From: Ramlibacter humi
GTDB taxonomy: Bacteria > Pseudomonadota > Gammaproteobacteria > Burkholderiales > Burkholderiaceae_C
Assembly (NCBI RefSeq): GCF_004681975.1
Contig: NZ_SMLK01000002.1
Span: 673,132-737,131, forward strand
Direction of reading: 5' to 3'
DNA: 64,000 nucleotides
Below the pieces are notes generated by a model that worked only from the letters and a program-made list of their open reading frames with translations, had not been told where the DNA came from and ran no database searches. Below are positions 1-9,680 of the stretch, one piece after another. Numbering within the stretch: position 1 is the stretch's first letter; each line of letters begins with the position of its first letter. The translations under genes and the position numbers were made by a program.

Positions 1-1543
1 CGGGTTCGACGGTCTCGTCCAGGAAGGAAGGATTGTCCTGAAGCTCCCGCAATACCGTGTCCGGCCCGAAGAGAGGCAGCCAGCCGGCGGCCAGTTCGAT
101 CGCGAGCGGCAGTCCCTCCAGGAAACCCACCAGGCGGACGACATCGCGCTCGTGCGCAGCGTCCAGCTGGAAGCCCACCCTTTCGGCGTGCAGCGCGAAC
201 AGGCGCGCCGCCGGCGAGCGCGGACCATTGAAGTCGAGGCCCGTGACGTGGAAGGAGTACTCCTCGGGCAAATGGAGAACTTCCCTCGACGTGGCCACGA
301 TGCGCAGTGCGGGCGCGGCCCGCAGAAGCCGGCTGAGCACCGCGGCGTGCAAGGCGAGCTGCTCGACGTTGTCGAGGAACAGGACCACGCTGCGTTCCGA
401 CAACCAGAGCGCCAGGTGGCCTTCGACCGACTGCTCGAGTTTCGAAAGGCCGGCTTCCTGGGCGATGGCGTTCAGCATGGCCTGCTGCGTCTCCGCCGCC
501 GCGAGGTCGACCCAGATGCAGCTGCCGCCCGACTCCCTGGAAAGCCAGGTGAAGAGCGATCTCGCCAGAACGGTCTTGCCCACACCGCCGAAACCGCTGA
601 CGGTGATCATTCGCACGCCGTCGCGGCGGACAAGGTCCACCAGCTTCCGGAAGTCGTCCGCCCGGCCCAGGGGGATCGCGTCCCGCACATCGGCTTCGGG
701 CGCCGGCGCGGCCGGCGGGCCGGCCTTCCACACCGCCTCGGTGCCGGCGGGTTCGCCTGCCGGCCTGGCCGCCTCCCGCCGGCGGTCCGCGCGATGAAGC
801 ATTTCCTCGTAGAGCCGGACCGTCGATGCGAGCGGTTCCTCTCCGGCGTCCGCCGCGAGACCTCGCTGAAGCGCGCGGAACGCAGTGGCAGCCAGCTGGC
901 GCTCGACCGAGTTGCGCGCCTGGCTGAGGACGAACTGGACGGCATCTTCGTCCAGCGGATCGTCGCCGATCAGGCGGCGCATCAAGTCGTCCGCGCCGCC
1001 GCCGGCAGCCTGTCGCTGCAGGATCAAGGCCAGAAGAGATCGGCGCAGCGCCGATCGAAGGTGAACGCGCTCGCGCTCGATCCATTCGTCCAGGAACGGG
1101 ATGCCCACCGACCCCATGCGGTCGAGCAGTGGCAGCGGCTGCAGGTTGACCGCACGCTGCCAATCCGAACGGGAAACGGCTTGGCGGAATTCGATCACGT
1201 CGCTGGTGCCCGCCCACCGGATCCTGCCTTCCTCGATCCTCAGGGCTTCCAGCCCCGGAAGCGCTTGCCGAAGCTTGTGGATGATGCCGCGCAGGTAGTT
1301 GCGCGCCGTCGCCGCTTCGGTGTCCGGACGCAAAACCATGGCGAGCTGCTCGCGAGCATGCCAGCCCTGCTCGCAGGCCACATAGGTGAGCAACGCAAGC
1401 CCGCGGCTCCATTCGAGGCCTTGCAGTGTGCCGGCAGGCTGGCGAAGCGCGGGTGCCCCAAACAGGCGCAATGCCTCCAGGTCCTCGGGCGCGCCCGGTT
1501 GCCCTGTCGAGAAATCCGGTACTTGCGCTTGGTCTTTACCCAC
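1..1543 (-). CDS. AfsR/SARP-type transcriptional regulator with NB-ARC-like ATPase domain (C-terminus off the window)
   Basis: The reading frame stays open from a GTG at 1543-1541 to the left edge, about 514 residues, so the C-terminus is missing. Residues about 1-110 resemble the winged-helix DNA-binding domain of SARP/AfsR activators. A helical stretch with the bacterial transcriptional activator (BTAD) character FLDEWIERER follows. A Walker A motif GFGGVGKT lies at residues about 317-324 and a GLPLAIELAAG motif, typical of NB-ARC/STAND ATPases, lies near the edge. Family members are multidomain switches that bind DNA after nucleotide-driven activation, usually through C-terminal TPRs; that part is not visible. 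An AGGA sits 11 bases before the GTG, a weak start signal. The frame is stop-free across motifs that all make sense, which favours it over the opposite-strand frame. The target is unknown; the divergent small gene at 1698 is a candidate. Confidence 0.78.
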   Translation of the reverse strand, partial: MGKDQAQVPDFSTGQPGAPEDLEALRLFGAPALRQPAGTLQGLEWSRGLALLTYVACEQGWHAREQLAMVLRPDTEAATARNYLRGIIHKLRQALPGLEALRIEEGRIRWAGTSDVIEFRQAVSRSDWQRAVNLQPLPLLDRMGSVGIPFLDEWIERERVHLRSALRRSLLALILQRQAAGGGADDLMRRLIGDDPLDEDAVQFVLSQARNSVERQLAATAFRALQRGLAADAGEEPLASTVRLYEEMLHRADRRREAARPAGEPAGTEAVWKAGPPAAPAPEADVRDAIPLGRADDFRKLVDLVRRDGVRMITVSGFGGVGKTVLARSLFTWLSRESGGSCIWVDLAAAETQQAMLNAIAQEAGLSKLEQSVEGHLALWLSERSVVLFLDNVEQLALHAAVLSRLLRAAPALRIVATSREVLHLPEEYSFHVTGLDFNGPRSPAARLFALHAERVGFQLDAAHERDVVRLVGFLEGLPLAIELAAGWLPLFGPDTVLRELQDNPSFLDETVEP

Positions 1544-1697
1544 TGCTCATTCGATCCTGGCCTTGGGCCATTGTTCCGCCAGAACGGCGGCTGCCTGATT
1601 TCCGATCGCACCTTCAGCTCGGAGACAGTCTAGGCGGCCGGAGGATGCGTCGATCGCGCAAAATGACCCAAAAATCCGGTGGTAGCAGGGAGGCAAG

Positions 1698-2003
1698 ATG
1701 AGCAGGGAAGTGTACGAATGGCTGGTGGAAGCCGAGGAGCTGCGCAGAAGACTTCAGTCGCTCACCATCCGCGGGAGATCGGTACTCGAGCAAGCCGAGC
1801 AAAAGACCGCGGAAGTCCTCGCCGAGAAGTGGGTGCTGCGCAAGGAATTGGCACGCTATGCGCCGGACCACCCGCTGGTGAGGAACCATGGCCTGCAAGA
1901 AGCCCGGGCGTACGGCGCGTTCGCGTACACCGTCACCCGCAATCGCGATGACGCCCTCGATGTCCCGCGCGACCTCCTTCCGCCGGCCGCGCCGCCGAAC
2001 TGA
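1698..2003 (+). CDS. Small helical protein of unknown function
   Basis: This 101-residue protein is not recognised. It starts at ATG 1698 behind a clear ribosome site AGGGAGG (1687-1693). The first 60 residues are charged and look helical (MSREVYEWLVEAEELRRRL and onward), without membrane segments or a signal peptide. The end is proline-rich (LLPPAAPPN). It faces the AfsR-type regulator across 154 bases, so the two may share a regulatory region. It converges on accD with 101 bases between the stops. Reality is supported by the ribosome site and ordinary codon use, not by homology. Confidence 0.6.
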   Translation: MSREVYEWLVEAEELRRRLQSLTIRGRSVLEQAEQKTAEVLAEKWVLRKELARYAPDHPLVRNHGLQEARAYGAFAYTVTRNRDDALDVPRDLLPPAAPPN

Positions 2004-2104
2004 ATTGCAGGAGTGCCTGGCCGACCGTCAGGGCAACGGCAGATCGCCAAACCCGGCGCGGTTGCCGATGCTTGCCACGCATCGGGGCAACGTGCGCGCT
2101 TCGT

Positions 2105-2977
2105 TCAGATCACCGCGTCGGCCGGCTGGCGCTGCAGCATGGCCAGCACGTTGGCCATGGTCTTGCGCAGCTCGCGGCGGTCGCAGATGAAGTCGACCGC
2201 GCCCTTTTGCTGCAGGAACTCGGCGCGCTGGAAGCCTTCCGGCAGCGTGACGCGCACGGTGGACTCGATGACGCGCGGGCCGGCGAAGCCGATCAGCGCC
2301 TTGGGCTCGGCGATCACCACGTCGCCCACGAACGCGAAGCCGGCGCTCACGCCGCCCATCGTCGGGTCGGTCAGCACGCTGACGTAAGGCAGGCCCTTGC
2401 GCGCCAGGCGCGTGAGCGCGGCGTTGGTCTTGGCCATCTGCATGAGGGACAGCAGGCCTTCCTGCATGCGTGCGCCGCCGGTGGCGGTGAAGCACACGAA
2501 CGGCACTTTCTGCTCGATGGCGCTCTCGACGCCGCGCACGAAGCGCTCGCCGACCACGCTGCCCATGCTGCCGCCCATGAAGTCGAATTCGAAGCAGGCG
2601 GCCACCAGGCTGATGCCGTGCACCGCGCCGCCCATGACCACCAGGGCGTCGGTCTCGCCGGTGTTTTCCAGCGCTTCCTTCAGGCGCTGCGGGTACTTGC
2701 GGCTGTCCTGGAACTTCAGCGCGTCGACCGGCAGCACTTCCTGGCCGATCTCCCAGCGGCCTTCCGCGTCGAGGAAGGCGTTCAGGCGCGGGCGCGCGTT
2801 GATGCGGTGGTGGTGCCCGCAGTTGGGGCACACGTTGACGTTCTGCTCCAGGTCGGTCTTGTACAGCACCGTCTCGCAGCTGGGGCACTTCACCCACAGG
2901 CCTTCGGGCACGCCGCGGCGTTCCGTCGGGTCGGTCGGTTGGATCTTGGGGGGCAGCAGTTTCTCGAGCCAGCTCAT
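2105..2977 (-). CDS. accD: Acetyl-CoA carboxylase carboxyltransferase subunit beta
   Basis: AccD, with AccA, forms the carboxyltransferase that moves the carboxyl group from biotin to acetyl-CoA, the committed step of fatty acid synthesis in the cytoplasm. The 290-residue length is normal. The N-terminal zinc ribbon has cysteines 31, 34, 50 and 53 (KCPSC...CPNC). The crotonase-like core contains GGARMQEG and the [16 protein letters not shown] region. It is the last gene of the minus-strand run truA-trpF-trpB-trpA-accD, 30 bases after trpA. In many Burkholderiales folC follows accD, but here the next gene is an unrelated convergent one. Confidence 0.97.
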   Translation of the reverse strand: MSWLEKLLPPKIQPTDPTERRGVPEGLWVKCPSCETVLYKTDLEQNVNVCPNCGHHHRINARPRLNAFLDAEGRWEIGQEVLPVDALKFQDSRKYPQRLKEALENTGETDALVVMGGAVHGISLVAACFEFDFMGGSMGSVVGERFVRGVESAIEQKVPFVCFTATGGARMQEGLLSLMQMAKTNAALTRLARKGLPYVSVLTDPTMGGVSAGFAFVGDVVIAEPKALIGFAGPRVIESTVRVTLPEGFQRAEFLQQKGAVDFICDRRELRKTMANVLAMLQRQPADAVI

Positions 2978-3007
2978 GGGGGGTCGTGCTCCAGGGATGC
3001 GCGGATT

Positions 3008-3817
3008 TTATTCGTCGAGCGCGCGGCGGACGCCGCGCAGGAAAGTGCCCACCTCGGCGGCCACGCGCTCGCGCGGCTGGGCTTCGGCGACCTGGATGAC
3101 CTTGGTGCCGATGACCACCGCGTCGGCCACGCGGCCGATGGCCTTGGCCGTGGCTGCGTCGCGGATGCCGAAGCCCACGCCGACCGGGATCTTCACGTGC
3201 TCGCGGATGCGTGGCAGGGCTTGTTCCACCGCGGCCGTGTCCAGGTGGCCGGCGCCGGTGACGCCCTTGAGCGACACGTAGTAGACGTAGCCGCTGGCGA
3301 TGCGCGCGACCTGGGCCATGCGCTTCGCGGTGGAAGTGGGTGCCAGCAGGAAGATGAGGTCCATGCCGGCCGCCTTCAGCTCGGCCGCGAACTGCTCGCA
3401 CTCTTCCGGCGGGTAGTCGACGATGAGCACGCCGTCGACGCCCGCTTGCGATGCATCGCGCACGAAGGCGCCCTTGCCATGCGCCAGGTCGTAGCGCTCC
3501 ACCGGGTTGGCATAGCCCATCAGCACGACGGGCGTGCGGCTGTCGCATTCGCGGAAGGTGCGCACCATGGCCAGCACCTGCGCCGTGCCGATGCCCAGCG
3601 CCAAGGCGCGTTCGCCGGCCTTCTGGATGACGGGGCCGTCGGCCATCGGGTCGGAGAAGGGCACGCCGAGTTCGATGACGTCGGAGCCCGCTTCCACCAT
3701 GGCGTGCATCAGCTCGGGCGTGACGTCGGCGAAGGGGAAGCCGGCGGTGACGTAGGGGATGAGCGCCTTGCGCTTGTCCTGGGCCAGGCGGTTGAAGGTG
3801 TCGGCGATGCGTCCCAT
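3008..3817 (-). CDS. trpA: Tryptophan synthase alpha chain
   Basis: TrpA cleaves indole-3-glycerol phosphate to indole and glyceraldehyde 3-phosphate; indole passes to TrpB in the alpha2-beta2 complex. The protein is 269 residues, the family's usual size, starting [11 protein letters not shown]. The catalytic segment [15 protein letters not shown] carries the conserved glutamate and aspartate, and GVTGAG forms the phosphate-binding loop. The ATG at 3817 overlaps the trpB stop by one base (TGATG), indicating translational coupling, and this decides the start although the frame is open further upstream. Confidence 0.97.
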   Translation of the reverse strand: MGRIADTFNRLAQDKRKALIPYVTAGFPFADVTPELMHAMVEAGSDVIELGVPFSDPMADGPVIQKAGERALALGIGTAQVLAMVRTFRECDSRTPVVLMGYANPVERYDLAHGKGAFVRDASQAGVDGVLIVDYPPEECEQFAAELKAAGMDLIFLLAPTSTAKRMAQVARIASGYVYYVSLKGVTGAGHLDTAAVEQALPRIREHVKIPVGVGFGIRDAATAKAIGRVADAVVIGTKVIQVAEAQPRERVAAEVGTFLRGVRRALDE

Positions 3818-5061
3818 CACTTGCCGCCTTTCAGCTTGAGGCCGCGCATGGACGGGCGGTCGTAGAAGTCGACGCCCGCGAGGTCGGCCACCGTGCCGAT
3901 GTCCTTGTCGCCGCGGCCGGACAGGTTCACCAGGATGTGCTGGTCGGGCTTCATCGTCTTCGCGAGCTTCATCGCGTACGCGACCGCGTGGCTGGATTCC
4001 AGCGCGGGGATGATGCCCTCGGTGCGGCACAGGTAGTGGAAGGCTTCCAGCGCTTCGCCGTCGGTGATGCCGACGTATTCGGCGCGGCCGATGTCCTTCA
4101 GCCATGCGTGCTCGGGGCCCACGCCCGGATAGTCCAGGCCCGCGCTGACGCTGTGCGTCTCGGTGATCTGGCCGTTGGCGTCCTGCAGGATGTAGGTGCG
4201 GTTGCCGTGCAGCACGCCGGGGCTGCCTTTCTGCAGCGACGCGGAATGCTTGCCGGTGTCGAGCCCTTCACCGGCCGCTTCCACGCCGATCAGGCGCGTC
4301 TTCTCTTGCGGGATGTAGGGATGGAAGATGCCCATCGCGTTGCTGCCGCCGCCCACGCAAGCGATCACCGCGTCGGGCTGGCGGCCGGCCATCTTCGGCA
4401 TCTGCTCCAGGCACTCGTTGCCGATGACGCTCTGGAAGTCGCGCACCATCATCGGGTAGGGGTGCGGGCCGGCGACGGTGCCGATGATGTAGAACGTGTT
4501 CTCGACGTTGGTGACCCAGTCGCGCATGGCTTCGTTCAGCGCGTCCTTCAGCGTCCTGCTGCCGGATTCCACCGGCACCACGCGCGCGCCCAGCAGGTTC
4601 ATGCGGTACACGTTGGGGCTCTGGCGCTTGACGTCCTCGCTGCCCATGTACACCACGCACTCCAGGCCGTAGCGCGCGCAGATGGTGGCGGTGGCCACGC
4701 CGTGCTGGCCGGCGCCGGTTTCGGCGATGACGCGCGGCTTGCCCATGCGGCGCGCCAGCATCGCCTGCCCGATCACGTTGTTGATCTTGTGCGCGCCGGT
4801 GTGGTTCAGGTCCTCGCGCTTCAGGTAGATCTGCGCGCCGCCCATCTCGCGGCTCATGCGCTGCGCGTGGTAGATGGGCGAGGGCCGGCCGACGAAGTGC
4901 GCCAGTTCGTAGCGGAATTCGGCCAGGAAGTCCGCGTCGTTCTGGTAGCGCGCGTAGGCTTCGCGCAGTTCTTCGATCGCGTGGGTCAGCGTTTCGCTGA
5001 CGAAGCTGCCGCCGTACGGGCCGAAGTGGCCGGCGGCATCAGGTTGCTGATAGGAGGGCAT
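3817..5061 (-). CDS. trpB: Tryptophan synthase beta chain
   Basis: TrpB is the PLP enzyme that condenses indole with L-serine to give tryptophan. The 414-residue product starts [18 protein letters not shown]. The PLP lysine is K92 in HTGAHKINN, and the phosphate-binding glycine loop reads [14 protein letters not shown] at 5094 would add 11 residues, but ATG 5061 matches the normal family N-terminus. The start lies 23 bases inside the end of trpF and the stop overlaps the trpA start by one base, so the three genes are probably co-translated. Confidence 0.97.
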   Translation of the reverse strand: MPSYQQPDAAGHFGPYGGSFVSETLTHAIEELREAYARYQNDADFLAEFRYELAHFVGRPSPIYHAQRMSREMGGAQIYLKREDLNHTGAHKINNVIGQAMLARRMGKPRVIAETGAGQHGVATATICARYGLECVVYMGSEDVKRQSPNVYRMNLLGARVVPVESGSRTLKDALNEAMRDWVTNVENTFYIIGTVAGPHPYPMMVRDFQSVIGNECLEQMPKMAGRQPDAVIACVGGGSNAMGIFHPYIPQEKTRLIGVEAAGEGLDTGKHSASLQKGSPGVLHGNRTYILQDANGQITETHSVSAGLDYPGVGPEHAWLKDIGRAEYVGITDGEALEAFHYLCRTEGIIPALESSHAVAYAMKLAKTMKPDQHILVNLSGRGDKDIGTVADLAGVDFYDRPSMRGLKLKGGK

Positions 5062-5758
5062 TGGGGGACCTTGCAAGAAGCGCGTCGGCGGCACGCACGG
5101 CCGCGACGAACCGATGGATCTTCTCCGGGTCCTTGACGCCTTTGGCGGCTTCGACCCCGGAACTCACATCAACGGCCAGCGACTTGCATCGCGGCCGCAC
5201 TTGCACGATGCCTTCGGTCACGTTTGCAGGCGTCAGTCCACCAGACAAGACGAGGTGAGCGTTGACGCTTGTTGGAAGCCGTGACCAATTGAATGCCTTG
5301 CCGCCACCGCCGTAGCCCTCGACGTGGGCGTCGAGGAGCAGGGCCCGGGCCTGTTCGTGGAGGTTGGCGAATTTTACCAAGTCGAAGGCTTGCGACTCGT
5401 CCAGCGGGATGCGCGCGGCGCGCATCCACGGGCGCGCGCCGGCCGCCTGCGCGCACTGCTCAGGCGTCTCGTCGCCATGGAATTGCAGCCAGGCGGCAGG
5501 GACCAGATCGCAGGCCGCGCGGATGCCTTCGCTGCTCTCGTTGACGAACAGCAGCACCGGCGAGACGAAGGGCGGCAGGCGACGGGCCAGCTCGGCCGCG
5601 CGCGTGGCGCTGACGAAGCGCGGGCTCTTGGGGTACAGCACGAAGCCGACCGCATCGGCGCCTGCCTCGACCGCGGCGTCCACGTCCTGCTCGCGCGTCA
5701 GCCCGCAGATCTTGATCCGCGTGCGGTGGCTCATCGGGTTGCTGCTGGTGCCGCTCAT
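5039..5758 (-). CDS. trpF: Phosphoribosylanthranilate isomerase
   Basis: TrpF carries out the Amadori rearrangement of N-(5-phosphoribosyl)anthranilate in tryptophan synthesis. The TIM-barrel signature runs from [10 protein letters not shown] near the N-terminus, which holds the catalytic cysteine, through [10 protein letters not shown], to VDVSSGVE, the C-terminal phosphate site. The chosen ATG at 5758 makes an ATGA overlap with the truA stop, suggesting coupling; ATG 5734, giving [11 protein letters not shown], is a plausible alternative with a more typical N-terminus. The product is about 239 residues with a short extra tail ([12 protein letters not shown]) that overlaps trpB. Confidence 0.95.
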   Translation of the reverse strand: MSGTSSNPMSHRTRIKICGLTREQDVDAAVEAGADAVGFVLYPKSPRFVSATRAAELARRLPPFVSPVLLFVNESSEGIRAACDLVPAAWLQFHGDETPEQCAQAAGARPWMRAARIPLDESQAFDLVKFANLHEQARALLLDAHVEGYGGGGKAFNWSRLPTSVNAHLVLSGGLTPANVTEGIVQVRPRCKSLAVDVSSGVEAAKGVKDPEKIHRFVAAVRAADALLARSPNALLSAT

Positions 5759-6537
5759 GGCAGCCAATCATAGGCAGGCGTGCGATCGGGCAAGCCCCAG
5801 TGGGTTTCGTACACCGGGCCGAGGAAGTACAGGCCGTCCGGCGAAAAGGTTCGGCCCGCGGCATCGCGGTCGCGCGCGGCCAGCACCTGGTCCATCCAGT
5901 CCGGCGATTGCAGCCCCTGGCCGACCTGCACGAGGCAATCCATGATGTTGCGGATCATGTGGTGCAGGAAGGCGTTGGCTTCGAACTCGAAGCGCCAGTA
6001 GGTGCCGCGGCGCGCGATGTCGATGCGGTTCATCGTCTTCACCGGCGACTTCGCCTGGCAACCCGAGGCGCGGAACGACGTGAAGTTGTGCTCGCCCAGC
6101 AGGCGCGCGGCGGCATCGCGCATCGCGTCGCCATCCAGCGGCCGGAACACCCAGCCCACGCGGCCGGCGTCGACGCTGGGGCGCACTGGCGATTCGAGGA
6201 GTACGTACGCGTAGCGGCGCGCGATGGCGCTGGCGCGCGAGTGGAACTCGTCCGGCACGGCCTGCGCCCACTGCACCGCGATGTCGGGCGGCAGGAAGGT
6301 GTTGGTGCCGCGCACCCACGAAAACGGCTCGCGCTCGATCGCGGTGTCGAAATGCACGACCTGGTTGAGGCCATGCACGCCCGCATCGGTGCGGCCGGCG
6401 CAGATGGTGTTCACCGGCTGCGCGGCGAAACGGGAGAGGGCGGCTTCCAGCTGGTCCTGCACGGTGCGGCCCGAAGGCTGGCTTTGCCAGCCTTCGTAGC
6501 CTTGCCCGTTGTAGCTGATGCCGAGGGCCCACCTCAC
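5755..6537 (-). CDS. truA: tRNA pseudouridine(38-40) synthase
   Basis: TruA isomerises uridines 38-40 in the tRNA anticodon arm. The 260-residue protein begins MRWALGISYNGQGYEGWQSQ and has the catalytic aspartate D51 in CAGRTDAGVHG. The C-terminal half includes FLHHMIRNIMDCLVQVGQG, conserved in the family. The start is GTG at 6537. It sits between fimV (25 bases upstream) and trpF (ATGA overlap), the ordinary Burkholderiales order. Confidence 0.96.
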   Translation of the reverse strand: MRWALGISYNGQGYEGWQSQPSGRTVQDQLEAALSRFAAQPVNTICAGRTDAGVHGLNQVVHFDTAIEREPFSWVRGTNTFLPPDIAVQWAQAVPDEFHSRASAIARRYAYVLLESPVRPSVDAGRVGWVFRPLDGDAMRDAAARLLGEHNFTSFRASGCQAKSPVKTMNRIDIARRGTYWRFEFEANAFLHHMIRNIMDCLVQVGQGLQSPDWMDQVLAARDRDAAGRTFSPDGLYFLGPVYETHWGLPDRTPAYDWLP

Positions 6538-6562
6538 GGCCGGGCTCCTGGGGGACGCGGGA

Positions 6563-9469
6563 TCAGCCGATCTCCGCGAGGAACTTCTGCGCCTTGCTCT
6601 TGAGGGCGCCGGACGCTTCGGCGATCACTTCCTGCGCCAGGCTGCGGGCGCCGTCGGCGTCGCCGATGGCGTTGAACTCCTGGGCCAGGGCCAGCTTGGT
6701 GGCGAGCGGGTCTTCACCGTCGCCGCTGCCCAGTTCCAGGCCGGCGGTGCTCATGCCGGAATCGCCGGTTTCCGCTGCTGCGGCGGCGGGCGCGGGCGCA
6801 GCGGAGCCGGGCAGGTCCAGCGACAGGCCGCCGAGGTCGAATTCCAGCATGCCGTCGGCGGCCGCCGCAGGCGCGGGCGCCGGAGCGGGCGGAGGCGAGT
6901 CGAGCTGGATGGGCTCGGTGCTGAAGTTCAGGCTGTTTTCATTCAGCGTGAGATCGGGCGCGTCCAGGCGCACCGGCTCGGGTTCGCCAGCCGACGCCTT
7001 GCCAGGATTGAAGTCCATGTCCAGCGATGCGGACGGCGCGGACGCGGCGGCCGGGAAGGCCAGCGTGGCGTTGGGGTCCTGCATGGCTGCCAGGCTGCCG
7101 GGCAGCAGGGTGGCGTCCGGGTCCATGCTGGCCGCGGCAGGGGCGTGGGCCGCGCCGGGCTCGTCGTCGCCAATGGAGAAGTCCAGGTCCAGGTCGACGT
7201 CCGAAGCGTCGTCCACGCTGGCGGGTTCGGGCGAATGCGAACGCACCGGCTGCGTGGCCATCGCGGCAGCCATCGCGCCACCGGCGGCGACTGCAGCAGG
7301 CGCGGCGGAGCCGGCCGAAGGCTGGCCGCCCGGCTGGTACATCGGGTTGGACGGGTCGAGCTCCAGGCCCAGTTCGCAGATATGCGCCCACTCGGGGCCT
7401 TCGCCATGCGTCAGCGAATAAGCCTCGCTGGCGAGCTGCTCGAAGCCCTTGGTGTCGCGGCGCTTGGCGTAGATCTCCAGCAGCTTGGTGTGGATGGCCA
7501 CACGGCTGGGGTTGATGCGCAGCGCTTCCTTGAGGATTTCCTCGGCCTGCAGGTCGCGGCCGTAAGCCAGGTAAACGTCGGCTTCGGCAACGGGGTCAAC
7601 GTCACCGGCCGCGTCCAGCTGGCTGGGCGAATAGACCATGGACGAGCCGGTGGGCGCCGCATCGGCGGTGTCCACGCGCTGGCCGCCGCTGGCGCCGAAG
7701 AACGAGTCGGGCTGCAGGCGGCTTTCAAGGAACGAGCTGTCCACCTGCGTGGCCTTGCGGCGCTGGCGAACCTTCCAGATGCCCAGGCCGACCAGCAGCG
7801 CGAGCACACCGCCGGCGGCGGCGGGGATGATCGGGTTGTCGACCAATTGGTCGACCAGGCTGGGTTCCGGCGGCGGGGGCGGCGGAACGCTGGGGCGCTT
7901 GGGTTTCGCCGGAGCGGAAGCGGTGGCCGCGGCGATGGGTGCCGGGGCGGACGCGCCAGCGGACGGAGCGGAAGCACCGGCCGAAGGAACGGATGCGGCG
8001 GCTGCCACCGGTGTCGAAGCAGCGCTGGCGGCGGCAGGAGCCGAAGCGGGCGCTTGCGCGGCGGCAACCGCGGGCGCACTGGCCGGTGCGGCGGCCACGG
8101 GAGTGGAAGCAGCAGCGACGACGGCAGGGCGCGAAGCGGCGGTGGCGGCCGGCGTGGATGCCGGGGCGGCGGCCGCGGCCACCGGCACCGAGATGGCGGG
8201 CGTGGACGCGGGCCTGGCGGCAGTGGTGGCGGCAGCCGCGGGCGCCGAAGCGCCGGCCTTGGGCGCGCTGGCACTCCCCGCGGGCAGCGAGCCGTTGATC
8301 TTGTTCAGCTCGCTCAGGTTGCGATTGAGCTCGGCGACGCGCGTATTGGCGTCCTGCTTCTCGCGCGCGGAGGCGACCTGGTCGGCATTGGACTTGCCCT
8401 GCACCGCACCCTTGGACAGCTGCAACTTGTCTTGCGCGGACGCGGTGGGACGCTTGTCCTCGACCTGCGCCTGCACCTGGCCGCGCGACTCGCGGCCCGT
8501 GCCGCTGGCGGGCGCCGTGGGCACGCCACCTTCGGCGAGACGGCGGCGGAATTCGTTGAAGTCGCGGCTTTGCGCGACCAGCGTCTGCGTGGCTTCGGAC
8601 GGCGTGACGGCCGAGGCTTGCTCGGCGGTCGGCACGTTCAGCACCGCGCCGGCGCGCAGCCGGTTGACGTTGCCGCCGGCGAACGCATCCGGGTTGGAGC
8701 GCAGCAGCGCGACCAGCATCTGGTCGAGCGAAATGGCTTCGGGCTTGTTGGCGGCCGCGATCTTGCCGGCGGTGTCACCCGCCTGGACCGTGACCTGCTT
8801 GCCGTCGCCGGCAGGCGCGGGAGCCGGCGAAGGAGCGGCTGCGCGCGGCGCCGCAGGAGCAGCTGCCGTGGCCGGAGCGCCGGCGCGAGGCGCGGCACCG
8901 CCACGCTGGCCGCGCGGGGGCACCGGCGTGCCCGTGACCGAGCTGGAAGGTGTCGGCGAGGTGGAAGGCGAAGCCTGTGCCTGCAGCGGCTGCTGCGGCT
9001 GGCGCATGGCCGGCGGGTCGAACAGCATCGTGAAGTCGCGCACGATGCGGCCCGAGGACCAGTTGGTTTCCAGGATGAGGTCGACGAACGGGTCGGTCAC
9101 CGGCCTGTCGCTGGCCAGCCGCAGGAAGTAGCGGCCGTCGCCGCGGCGCTGCAGCGTGATGTTCACGCTCTGGAGCGCGGAGCTGTACTCCATGCCGGCA
9201 GCGCGGAAAGCGTCCGGCGCGGCGACGTTGGCGCGCAGGCTGGCCACCTCGTCGGCGGTGATCTCGGGCAGATCGACTTCCGCGCGCAGCGGTTCGCCCA
9301 GTGCGGAAAGCACCGTGACACGGCCGAGCGCCAAGGCTTGGGCCGGGGTGGAGGGAAGGCTCAGCAAGGCCGCAGCGGCCAGCGCTACCGCGGTGGCTTG
9401 CCACTGCCGTTTCGTCGTCCTTGTCGGGGTCCCCACTGCTCGGTCTACAGGCAGTTCAGTTGTCTTCAT
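6563..9469 (-). CDS. fimV: FimV-type polar hub / pilus assembly protein with LysM domain
   Basis: FimV is an inner-membrane protein with a periplasmic peptidoglycan-binding part and a cytoplasmic TPR part; it organises type IV pili and polar components. The 968-residue product has a signal peptide ending near PAQALA and the FimV N-terminal domain (LGRVTVLSALGEPLRAEVDL). A LysM-like domain lies at about 220-280, followed by long Ala/Pro/Ser-rich linkers. A membrane segment spans about 540-565 (AGGVLALLVGLGIWKV), then come an acidic linker with a TPR and a conserved C-terminal domain (LATKLALAQEFNAIGDADGA). ATG 9469 is preferred over an in-frame TTG at 9493. The very GC-rich repeats produce long spurious frames on the other strand. 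Confidence 0.93.
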   Translation of the reverse strand: MKTTELPVDRAVGTPTRTTKRQWQATAVALAAAALLSLPSTPAQALALGRVTVLSALGEPLRAEVDLPEITADEVASLRANVAAPDAFRAAGMEYSSALQSVNITLQRRGDGRYFLRLASDRPVTDPFVDLILETNWSSGRIVRDFTMLFDPPAMRQPQQPLQAQASPSTSPTPSSSVTGTPVPPRGQRGGAAPRAGAPATAAAPAAPRAAAPSPAPAPAGDGKQVTVQAGDTAGKIAAANKPEAISLDQMLVALLRSNPDAFAGGNVNRLRAGAVLNVPTAEQASAVTPSEATQTLVAQSRDFNEFRRRLAEGGVPTAPASGTGRESRGQVQAQVEDKRPTASAQDKLQLSKGAVQGKSNADQVASAREKQDANTRVAELNRNLSELNKINGSLPAGSASAPKAGASAPAAAATTAARPASTPAISVPVAAAAAPASTPAATAASRPAVVAAASTPVAAAPASAPAVAAAQAPASAPAAASAASTPVAAAASVPSAGASAPSAGASAPAPIAAATASAPAKPKRPSVPPPPPPEPSLVDQLVDNPIIPAAAGGVLALLVGLGIWKVRQRRKATQVDSSFLESRLQPDSFFGASGGQRVDTADAAPTGSSMVYSPSQLDAAGDVDPVAEADVYLAYGRDLQAEEILKEALRINPSRVAIHTKLLEIYAKRRDTKGFEQLASEAYSLTHGEGPEWAHICELGLELDPSNPMYQPGGQPSAGSAAPAAVAAGGAMAAAMATQPVRSHSPEPASVDDASDVDLDLDFSIGDDEPGAAHAPAAASMDPDATLLPGSLAAMQDPNATLAFPAAASAPSASLDMDFNPGKASAGEPEPVRLDAPDLTLNENSLNFSTEPIQLDSPPPAPAPAPAAAADGMLEFDLGGLSLDLPGSAAPAPAAAAAETGDSGMSTAGLELGSGDGEDPLATKLALAQEFNAIGDADGARSLAQEVIAEASGALKSKAQKFLAEIG

Positions 9470-9505
9470 GCGGGCATTCGCCTCGAGACGCAATTTGCTA
9501 AAAGG

Positions 9506-9534
9506 ACCATAACATCAATGTCTTAGGGTGACAA
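9506..9534 (-). promoter_or_regulatory. Probable sigma-70 promoter of fimV
   Basis: On the minus strand TTGTCA (9534-9529) is followed after 17 bases by TATGGT (9511-9506), 37 bases before the fimV ATG. Both hexamers are close to consensus, and the block is AT-rich in an otherwise very GC-rich stretch. It would give fimV-truA-trp-accD a transcription start independent of leu-asd. Confidence 0.5.
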
Positions 9535-9680
9535 GCTGAGACAAGGCTTAACGTATGACGCCGTTCTCGGGGGCCCTTGAAGCTGAGTCATCTTGTGGTC
9601 CCGCGACAACGAGGTGTAGCGGGGCGTTACAGCGGCTCGCGGGCTCGGCCGCAAGCGCACCGCAACTCAGGTGTCGGACG

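Noticed and set aside
152-1633. 493-residue frame on the plus strand
   Set aside because: It is the mirror of the AfsR-type gene. The minus strand carries Walker A and GLPLA motifs, while this frame has only composition-driven Arg/Ala-rich sequence.
2072-3865. 597-residue frame on the plus strand over accD and trpA
   Set aside because: His/Ala/Gly-rich shadow of two certain genes, a usual artefact of high GC content.
6518-9526. 1002-residue plus-strand frame opposite fimV
   Set aside because: Low-complexity Arg/Gly-rich shadow; FimV has signal peptide, LysM and conserved C-terminus on the other strand.
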